Positions 58,141 through 64,000 of a stretch of 64,000 nucleotides of DNA are shown here, one piece after another. The DNA is taken from the NCBI RefSeq assembly GCF_013201725.1, contig NZ_CP053835.1, positions 2,108,001-2,172,000 on the forward strand, given 5' to 3'. How positions within the stretch are numbered: the first letter of the stretch is position 1; every line of letters begins with the position of its first letter. Below the pieces are notes generated by a model. The model was not told the DNA's origin. It ran no database searches and saw nothing but the letters and a program-made list of their open reading frames with translations. Source of the DNA: Arcobacter defluvii. GTDB taxonomy: Bacteria > Campylobacterota > Campylobacteria > Campylobacterales > Arcobacteraceae. Made by a program: the position numbers and the translations under genes.

Positions 58141-58713
58141 ATGTTATGTGGCATTGATGAAGCAGGACGCGGACCAATTGCGGGTCCTTTAGTAGTTGCA
58201 GGTGCAATACTTCTTGAAAATATTGAAGGATTAAATGATTCAAAAGTTTTAACTGAAAAAAAAAGAGAAAAACTTTTTGAAGAAATAATTGAAAAATCAA
58301 AATATCATATAGTCTTTAGTGATGCTAAAATGATTGATGAAAAAGGAATTAGTTATTGTTTAAAAAATTCAATTCTTGAAATTATGGAAAAATTAAAAGA
58401 ATTTAGCAATGAATTTTTAATGGATGGAAATACTTCTTTTGGAATTACAACTTTACAACACAAAATAAAAGCTGATGCAACAATAAAAGAAGTAAGTGCA
58501 GCTTCAATTTTAGCAAAAGTAAGCCGAGATAGATTTATGGATGATATTTCATCACTCTATCCAAATTATGATTTTCATAAACATAAAGGTTATGGAACAA
58601 AAGCTCATATTGAAGCAATTAAAAAATTTGGAAAAAGCGATATTCATAGAATCAGTTTTAAACTAAAAGCTTTAGGTGAAGTTGAAATAGGTATTCAAAA
58701 AAGTCTATTTTAG
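58141..58713 (+). CDS. rnhB: Ribonuclease HII
   Basis: 190 residues. Active-site motifs GIDEAGRGPIAGPLVVAG (Asp and Glu at about 5-6), DGNTSFG, and ASILAKVSRDRFM with the later YPNYDFHKHKGYGTKAHI. It removes ribonucleotides misincorporated into DNA. Convergent with the next gene. Confidence 0.97.
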   Translation: MLCGIDEAGRGPIAGPLVVAGAILLENIEGLNDSKVLTEKKREKLFEEIIEKSKYHIVFSDAKMIDEKGISYCLKNSILEIMEKLKEFSNEFLMDGNTSFGITTLQHKIKADATIKEVSAASILAKVSRDRFMDDISSLYPNYDFHKHKGYGTKAHIEAIKKFGKSDIHRISFKLKALGEVEIGIQKSLF

Positions 58714-58714
58714 A

Positions 58715-59029
58715 CTATTTTGAAACTTCTCCTATATGTTTTTCAACTGATTCTATTTTTGTTTTAAGTCTATTTTCATGACCTTTTCTAATATCAAATT
58801 TAAGTGTTGCATATACTCTATTACAACCTAATTCTTCCAATTTTGAATAACATTTTTCTACTAATTCTAAAGCCTCTTTTAAAGTATTTGTTTCAATAAT
58901 AGTTGCCATAGCTGTTAACTGATAATTTGCTCCACTATCTCTTACTATTCTTATTACTTCAGCAACTTCTTTACTTTTACTTTCACTTTTATCTGTAGGG
59001 AACATAGACATTTCCATTAAAATACTCAT
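58715..59029 (-). CDS. MTH1187/YqgV-family thiamine-binding-like protein
   Basis: 104 residues. The start MSILMEMSMFPTDKSES, then YQLTAMATIIETNTL and YATLKFDIRKG match the small ferredoxin-like MTH1187 family (TIGR00106-like), which binds thiamine or related ligands. Biological role is uncertain. Single gene. Confidence 0.85.
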   Translation of the reverse strand: MSILMEMSMFPTDKSESKSKEVAEVIRIVRDSGANYQLTAMATIIETNTLKEALELVEKCYSKLEELGCNRVYATLKFDIRKGHENRLKTKIESVEKHIGEVSK

Positions 59030-59181
59030 TTTAATTACCTTTGATTTTTTATTTTATCTTACATAAAAAAGATAAAAAGCTTAATAAATAAACAAATAAT
59101 AATTTTTTATTATCTATTTTTTAATCATAATTAAAAATAATTTTGATAACATATATTATAATTAAAAAAATAAGGATTGAA

Positions 59182-59520
59182 ATGCAGTTAGACGTATCTG
59201 AAGAAGTTATATTATCTCAATTAGGTTATTCAAAAAGTGAAGCTTCATTGAAACAAGCTGAAAAAATGATTGAATCTACAACAAATTTTGACAAGTTTGC
59301 AAAACATATTTTAACATTAAATGATCATTTAAAAAAAATGAACGCTTATGTTGGATTATCAAATAAAACAAATTATTTAAAAATTAAATGTGATGAAAAT
59401 GACTCTGAAGAGATTTTACAAGAGTTTCATGATGAAGTTTCACATTGGGCTAATAAATACAATGTAAAACTTCAAAGATTAGATAATAAACCTATATACT
59501 ATATTTTAGGAACTATCTAA
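59182..59520 (+). CDS. Conserved-type hypothetical protein
   Basis: 112 residues from MQLDVSEEVILSQLGYSKSE. No signal peptide or membrane helix. The first half is helical (KQAEKMIESTTNFDKFAKHI), the second has ESEEILQEFHDEVSHWA-type sequence. An earlier ATG at 59143 lacks a ribosome-binding site, while AAGGA precedes the one at 59182. I do not recognise the family. Its end overlaps msrA by four bases on the opposite strand. Confidence 0.7.
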   Translation: MQLDVSEEVILSQLGYSKSEASLKQAEKMIESTTNFDKFAKHILTLNDHLKKMNAYVGLSNKTNYLKIKCDENDSEEILQEFHDEVSHWANKYNVKLQRLDNKPIYYILGTI

Positions 59521-59999
59521 AATATTTTTTTATAACTATGACAATAAGGCATCTTTTGATGTCTTTCATAGTAATTTTGATGATATTCTTCTGCTTCATA
59601 AAAAGTTGTATAAGGATAAACAGAAGTAGCTACTTTAAACCCTTTATTTTCTAGTTCACAAATTAAATTTTCACTAATATCTTTTTGTTTCTCATCTAAA
59701 TAAAAAATTGCTGATAAATATTGACTTCCAATATCTGGACCTTGTCCATTAGTTTGAGTAAAATCATGTATTTCAAAAAACAACTTAGCTAATTCCTCAA
59801 AACTTACAATTGTTTCATCATAAGTTATTTCTACTGCTTCTAAATGTCCTGAAAAACCACTACAAACTATTTCATAAGTTGGATTAGGAATACTTCCACC
59901 CATATAACCAGAAATTGCACTAATTACACCCTTTAATTTTTCAAAATGATACTCTACTCCCCAAAAACAACCTGCTGCGAAATATGCTTTATTTATCAT
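59517..59999 (-). CDS. msrA: Peptide methionine-S-sulfoxide reductase MsrA
   Basis: 160 residues. The active-site Cys is in AAGCFWGVEYHF (about 11); ISGYMGGSIPNPTYE and FFEIHDFTQTNGQGPDIGSQY complete the family pattern. Repairs oxidised methionine with thioredoxin. Single gene. Confidence 0.96.
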   Translation of the reverse strand: MINKAYFAAGCFWGVEYHFEKLKGVISAISGYMGGSIPNPTYEIVCSGFSGHLEAVEITYDETIVSFEELAKLFFEIHDFTQTNGQGPDIGSQYLSAIFYLDEKQKDISENLICELENKGFKVATSVYPYTTFYEAEEYHQNYYERHQKMPYCHSYKKIF

Positions 60000-60053
60000 A
60001 TTAACTCCTATTTTTATATTTTATTCTAACAAAACTTTTTTTAGTTTATTCTA

Positions 60054-60082
60054 TTGACTTGCGTTATTTATTTAAATATACT
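60054..60082 (+). promoter_or_regulatory. Sigma-70 promoter ahead of globin gene
   Basis: TTGACT (60054-60059) and TATACT (60077-60082), 17 bases apart, about 62 bases before the globin ATG. Near-consensus. Confidence 0.55.
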
Positions 60083-60143
60083 ACGTAATTCATTTACTTA
60101 CTATTTACATTTTTCACATCAATATAATAAGTAAAGGAATAAA

Positions 60144-60743
60144 ATGGAACCAAATAATGTATTCATTAATTTAAAACACGAAACAATCACAGATATAAAA
60201 AGTTTTAGTAACTGTGATCCTACACAAAAATTTAATGCTGATGGTGTAAAACCTATCATGATTGATTTTATCTATCCAGAAGTACCATTTCCTCCAAAAA
60301 CAATTTTTAAAGAGTTTGGAGAAGAAAATATAAAAAAAATGGTTTTTCATCATCATAATCTATTAAAAAAAAGTTCTATTGGTCATCTTTTTTCTCAAAA
60401 TGATGAAATGTTTGAAATTGTAACAAATAGAACAGCGGAATTTTTCATGGAAGCTTTAGGAGCACCAGAAAGATATACTTCACAATATGGACATCCTCAT
60501 CTTCGATCAAGACATTTTCCATTTTCTATAGATGAACAAGCAAGAGATATATGGTTAATGTTTTATAAAAAAACATTAAAAGAAGTGAATTTTCCAAAAG
60601 TATATATTAAAGAATTTTGGGAATGGATTGAATCTTTATCTTTAAGAATGATAAATCGAAGAACTATGATGGAAGCACCTAAAAGATACCCTTATAAAGA
60701 TATTGCTCATGAATTTGAAAAAGGAGAGAAAGATGAAAACTAA
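60144..60743 (+). CDS. Truncated-hemoglobin-like globin
   Basis: 199 residues. The region GHPHLRSRHFPFSIDEQARDIWL with the proximal His (RSRH) is very like group II truncated hemoglobins. The distal side is in MVFHHHNLLKKSSIGHLF. An unusual N-terminal 60-residue extension precedes it. Globins of this type handle oxygen, NO or redox. The next gene begins 11 bases before its stop, so it is in an operon with an iron-type uptake system. Confidence 0.82.
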   Translation: MEPNNVFINLKHETITDIKSFSNCDPTQKFNADGVKPIMIDFIYPEVPFPPKTIFKEFGEENIKKMVFHHHNLLKKSSIGHLFSQNDEMFEIVTNRTAEFFMEALGAPERYTSQYGHPHLRSRHFPFSIDEQARDIWLMFYKKTLKEVNFPKVYIKEFWEWIESLSLRMINRRTMMEAPKRYPYKDIAHEFEKGEKDEN

Positions 60744-61764
60744 ATTTTTATTTCTATTATTTATAATATTTAATATCTCTTTGTATTCAAAAACTATTGT
60801 AGATATGAGTAATACAAAGGTTGAAGTTCCAAATAAAATAGAAAGAATATTTGGTTCAGCACCGCCTACAACATTTTTAGTTGCATTATATAATCCAAAT
60901 TTATTAGTTGGATTAAATTTTCCAGCAATTAATGAAAACAATATTGCAGATGAAAAATATTTAGGAAAATATTTTATGAATCTTCCTGTTATTGGTGGTT
61001 GGCATGGAAATCAAAAAGGTGCAAATTTAGAAAAACTTTTAAGTTTAAATACTCAAATTATTTTGGCTTGGCAAAATAACTTTTTATTCCAAAAAGTCGA
61101 AAATAGCCTTGGAAAAATTGATATTCCAATTGTTATGATTGATGCAGATAATTTACCTAAAACACCCCAAACTTTTAGATTTTTAGGAGAATTACTTGAT
61201 AATCAAAAAAGAGGTGAAGAGTTAGCAAGTTATGCAGAAGAGACTTTAAATTATATTGAAGAAATGACAAAAAATATTTCAAAAGACAAAGAAGTAAGCT
61301 TTTATTATGCTCAAGGACACAATGGTTTACAAAGTGATTGTCAAGATTCTTTTCATACAACACAATTTAGATTTATTAAAGCAAAAAATATTTTTGAATG
61401 TGTACAAAAAAATATTGTTGGAATGGAAAATTTAAGTTTTGAAACTATTTTAAAAGCAAATCCAGAATATATTATTGTTCAATCTCCCCAATTTTATAAA
61501 CAAATTTTTACAGATACCAACTGGCAAATGCTAGATGCAGTAAAACAAAAAAAAGTATATTTAGTACCAAGAGTTCCATTTAATTGGATTGATAGACCAC
61601 CCTCTTTTATGAGATTACTAGGTATTCACTGGTTAAGTTCTATTATGTATAAAGATTATTATAAAAAAGATATAAAAGAAGAAATTAAAAAGTTTTATAA
61701 ACTTTTCTTTAATTTTGATTTAGATGAAAAAACTTTAGAAAATATTTCAAAAGGTGCTTTATAA
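60733..61764 (+). CDS. ABC transporter periplasmic iron/siderophore-binding protein
   Basis: 343 residues. Signal peptide about 1-18. Class III solute-binding fold (FepB/BtuF-like): NTKVEVPNKIERIFGSAP, LLSLNTQIILAW, VMIDADNLPKTPQTFRFLGEL, ILKANPEYIIVQS and KKVYLVPRVPFNW. Ligand could be a siderophore, heme or cobalamin. Start chosen at the ATG with AAGGAGA ahead of it. It overlaps the globin gene by 11 bases. Confidence 0.88.
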   Translation: MKTKFLFLLFIIFNISLYSKTIVDMSNTKVEVPNKIERIFGSAPPTTFLVALYNPNLLVGLNFPAINENNIADEKYLGKYFMNLPVIGGWHGNQKGANLEKLLSLNTQIILAWQNNFLFQKVENSLGKIDIPIVMIDADNLPKTPQTFRFLGELLDNQKRGEELASYAEETLNYIEEMTKNISKDKEVSFYYAQGHNGLQSDCQDSFHTTQFRFIKAKNIFECVQKNIVGMENLSFETILKANPEYIIVQSPQFYKQIFTDTNWQMLDAVKQKKVYLVPRVPFNWIDRPPSFMRLLGIHWLSSIMYKDYYKKDIKEEIKKFYKLFFNFDLDEKTLENISKGAL

Positions 61765-61940
61765 AATTCAGAAAATGATATTTTTTATACAGGTTTTATG
61801 TTGTTTTAATTGACTTTTTTTTCGTTGTATATTACTATAAACAGCGAAAAATGTATCTAGTTTGAAAATGAAAAGATTTTTTATAGCTTTTTATAATAAA
61901 TCTTAAATAGATTAAAAAAACAGAATCAGGGGGAAAAAGA

Positions 61941-61991
61941 TTGTTATTTAATTTTAAATATAATAAATATTTTGGTGAATACTTACGATGA
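61941..61991 (+). CDS. Small upstream frame coupled to the permease start (tentative)
   Basis: TTG start preceded by AGGGGG at 7 bases, 16 codons (MLFNFKYNKYFGEYLR), and a TGA that overlaps the permease ATG as ATGA. The permease itself lacks a clear ribosome-binding site, so coupling by this short frame is plausible. It could be accidental. Confidence 0.35.
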   Translation: MLFNFKYNKYFGEYLR

Positions 61992-62983
61992 AAGCTATTA
62001 TAGTATTATTTATAATTCTTATTATACTTTCAGTATTTTCACTAACTTTAGGACAATATGATTTATCAATAAAACAAATTGTTCAATTTTTATTGTACAA
62101 ATTGGGATTTGAAAATATACCAAATTCCCAATTGATACAAAACATAATTGTAGAAATACGATTTCCAAGAATAGTTGGTGCTATTTTAATAGGTGCATCT
62201 TTAGCAATTTCAGGAGTTGCATTTCAATCAATGTTTAGAAATCCTTTGGTATCTCCTGGTATTTTAGGAGTATTATCAGGAGCTTCTTTTGGAGCAGCTT
62301 TAGGAATGATTTTTTTTAAAGATTTTCTTTTCATTCAAGCTTCTTCTTTCATTTTTGGAATTTTAGCAGTTTTTATTGCTTTGTTTATTTCAATGTTTAA
62401 TAAACAAAATCAAATAATTTTACTGATTTTAGGTGGAGTAGTAAGTTCTGCTTTTTTTAGCTCACTTTTATCAATTACAAAATATATGGCTGACCCTTAT
62501 GACCAACTTCCTGCGATAGTTTATTGGCTTATGGGAAGTTTAGCTTTAATTGATAAACATACTATTTATATAGTAACTATTCCTATATTACTTGGGATTT
62601 TTTTAATGATATTTTTATCAAAATATTTAAATATTTTAAGTCTTGGTGATGAAGAAGCAAGAAGTTTAGGAATAAATGTAAAACTTATTCGTTTTGTCAT
62701 TATTTTAATTGCAACATTTATAAGTGCATTTACTGTTGTACTTGCTGGAATGATTGGTTGGGTTGGACTTGTAATTCCTCATATTGCAAGATTATTATTT
62801 GGTTCAAATAATATGATTATTGTACCAATTAGTGCCCTACTTGGTGGAATTTATCTTTTAATCATTGATAATATTTCAAGAACTTTATTTAGTGTGGAAA
62901 TTCCTATAGGAATTTTAACTTCGCTTATTGGTATTCCATTTTTTGCATATGCTTTAAAAAATGTAAAAAAAGGATGGGCTTAA
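61988..62983 (+). CDS. FecCD-family iron/siderophore ABC permease
   Basis: 331 residues, about ten membrane helices. FecCD signatures include IVEIRFPRIVGAILIGASLA, AISGVAFQSMFRNPLVSPGI, LGVLSGASFGAALG and GWVGLVIPHIARLLFG. It forms the membrane channel for the binding protein upstream. A 223-base gap separates it from that gene; the small frame ahead may couple its translation. Confidence 0.95.
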   Translation: MKAIIVLFIILIILSVFSLTLGQYDLSIKQIVQFLLYKLGFENIPNSQLIQNIIVEIRFPRIVGAILIGASLAISGVAFQSMFRNPLVSPGILGVLSGASFGAALGMIFFKDFLFIQASSFIFGILAVFIALFISMFNKQNQIILLILGGVVSSAFFSSLLSITKYMADPYDQLPAIVYWLMGSLALIDKHTIYIVTIPILLGIFLMIFLSKYLNILSLGDEEARSLGINVKLIRFVIILIATFISAFTVVLAGMIGWVGLVIPHIARLLFGSNNMIIVPISALLGGIYLLIIDNISRTLFSVEIPIGILTSLIGIPFFAYALKNVKKGWA

Positions 62984-63741
62984 TGTTTAAAGTTGAGAAT
63001 TTAAAATTTTCTTATGGTAAAAAAGAGATTCTAAAAGGAGTTAATTTTGAGATTAATTCTAGTGATATTATCTCAATTTTAGGTCCAAATGGTTGTGGGA
63101 AAACAACTTTATTAAAAATCTTATTAGGTTTTTTAAAACCAAATTCTGGAGAAGTTTATTTTGAAAATAGACCAATAAGAGAAATAAAAATAAAAGAATT
63201 TTGCCAAAAAGTTGCTTACATTCCTCAAATTCACAATGGTGCATTTGGCTACTTAGTAAAAGATGTAGTTTTAATGGGAAGAATGCCTTATAAATCACTC
63301 TTTTCTAATTTTAATAAAGAAGATAAAAAGATTGCTTTAGAAGCTTTGGAAATAATGGGGATTGCCAACTTAAAAGATGAAATATATACAACTTTAAGTG
63401 GTGGGCAAAAACAGTTGATTTTAATAGCAAGAGCTATCGCTCAACAAGCAGATATATTTATTATGGACGAGCCTGTTAATGGTTTAGATTTTGGAAATCA
63501 ATATAAACTACTAAATAAAATAAAAGAGTTATCTAAAAAAGATTTAACTTTTATAAAAACAAGTCACCATCCAGACCATGTTTTTTTTGCTTCAAATGAA
63601 GCAATATTTTTAAATGAAGGAAAAATTTTAGAAAAAGGTAAACCAATAGATATTATCAATGAAGAAAATATTGAAAAAGTTTACAATTTAAAATCAAAAA
63701 TTGAACATTTGCATGATAGAAAAATTTGTATGGCTATTTAA
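62983..63741 (+). CDS. FepC/BtuD-like ABC ATPase
   Basis: 252 residues. Walker A GPNGCGKTTLL, signature LSGGQKQLILIARAIA, Walker B IFIMDEPVNGLD and the switch His in TSHHPDH. It powers the permease. The ATG at 62983 (overlapping the permease TAA by one base) has AAAAGG nine bases ahead; an earlier ATG at 62974 is too close to it. Confidence 0.95.
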   Translation: MFKVENLKFSYGKKEILKGVNFEINSSDIISILGPNGCGKTTLLKILLGFLKPNSGEVYFENRPIREIKIKEFCQKVAYIPQIHNGAFGYLVKDVVLMGRMPYKSLFSNFNKEDKKIALEALEIMGIANLKDEIYTTLSGGQKQLILIARAIAQQADIFIMDEPVNGLDFGNQYKLLNKIKELSKKDLTFIKTSHHPDHVFFASNEAIFLNEGKILEKGKPIDIINEENIEKVYNLKSKIEHLHDRKICMAI

Positions 63742-63804
63742 AAAATTTTAAATAGCGTTATATATAAATATATATAAAGAAACATAGAAAATAAAAGGAA
63801 AAAT

Positions 63805-64000
63805 ATGAAAATAAAATTATCATTAATCACTATTCAAATGTGTGCTTTTGTTGCTTTTGCAGCACAAAATACAAAGATTGAAGAGATTAAAATCAAGGAT
63901 TCTACACTATTAGAAGAATCACTAAGTAGTTCAAAATCAACTATTAATGTTGAAGAAAAAGTTGTTAGTTCAATGAATGATGCTTTAGATAAAGAGTTTT
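63805..64000 (+). CDS. TonB-dependent outer-membrane receptor, N-terminal part only
   Basis: About 65 residues visible before the window ends. Signal peptide to about residue 20 (CAFVAFAAQ). Next comes a TonB-box-like IEEIKIK, then VEEKVVSSMNDALDKEF, typical of the start of a plug domain. AAGGAAAAAT ribosome-binding site. Follows the ABC uptake genes, which fits a substrate receptor for that system. Confidence 0.72.
   Translation, partial: MKIKLSLITIQMCAFVAFAAQNTKIEEIKIKDSTLLEESLSSSKSTINVEEKVVSSMNDALDKEF

Overview
This window is chromosomal DNA from an AT-rich member of the Campylobacterota, most likely an Arcobacter/Aliarcobacter relative. The evidence is the very low GC content, the gene order birA-parA-parB-atpF'-F-H-A-G-D-C-tolQRAB-pal-ybgF-slyD (the order I know from Campylobacter jejuni), rplU-rpmA-obg-proB-fmt and dnaG/rnc/aroC neighbourhoods as in the same group, and histidine kinases with the HQWRQPL H-box common in this phylum. 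I saw no CRISPR array, rRNA, tRNA or insertion sequence.

Layout. 1-5 kb: the end of a pentapeptide-repeat-like gene, a 250-bp non-coding stretch packed with inverted repeats, and a complete cell-surface signalling set (ECF sigma, FecR anti-sigma, TonB receptor with signalling domain) with Fur-box-like palindromes. 5-10.4 kb: agmatinase-like speB, a short leuA preceded by an unannotated 20-residue leader peptide rich in leucine codons, an AraC regulator, a mazEF toxin-antitoxin pair and an ApeA-like HEPN protein; the last three genes look like a small defence patch. 10.4-18.4 kb: sodB, ppaC, a LUD protein, aspA with an overlapping single-domain asparaginase, a two-component system and an alanine:sodium symporter. 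18.4-34.1 kb: one long leftward block holding mtnN, fabD, slyD, the Tol-Pal system, the F1 and stator part of ATP synthase, parAB and birA, interrupted by a divergent DPSL ferritin. 34-47 kb: AEC transporter, fmt, proB, obg, rpmA, rplU, ridA, dnaG, then rightward TPR protein, rnc, aroC, a peptidase, then htpX, a nucleotidase and SixA. 47-54.7 kb: mnmE, jag, yidC, yidD, rnpA, rpmH, and clpB with a CIRCE operator. 54.8-60 kb: a sensor kinase paired with a periplasmic binding protein, rnhB, msrA and small genes. 60-64 kb: a second iron-type uptake locus (globin, binding protein, permease, ATPase, start of a TonB receptor).

How the parts fit: both ends carry iron or siderophore uptake, the left one with its own sigma/anti-sigma control. 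The centre is housekeeping: protein export, ribosome and tRNA maturation, energy conversion, chromosome partition and envelope integrity. aspA plus asparaginase feed fumarate. Less expected items are the switch-like inverted-repeat region at 654-872, the leuA leader peptide with an enzyme lacking the usual regulatory domain, rnpA with no ATG/GTG/TTG start, the HEPN/MazEF patch, and a sensor kinase co-transcribed with a binding protein without a response regulator.
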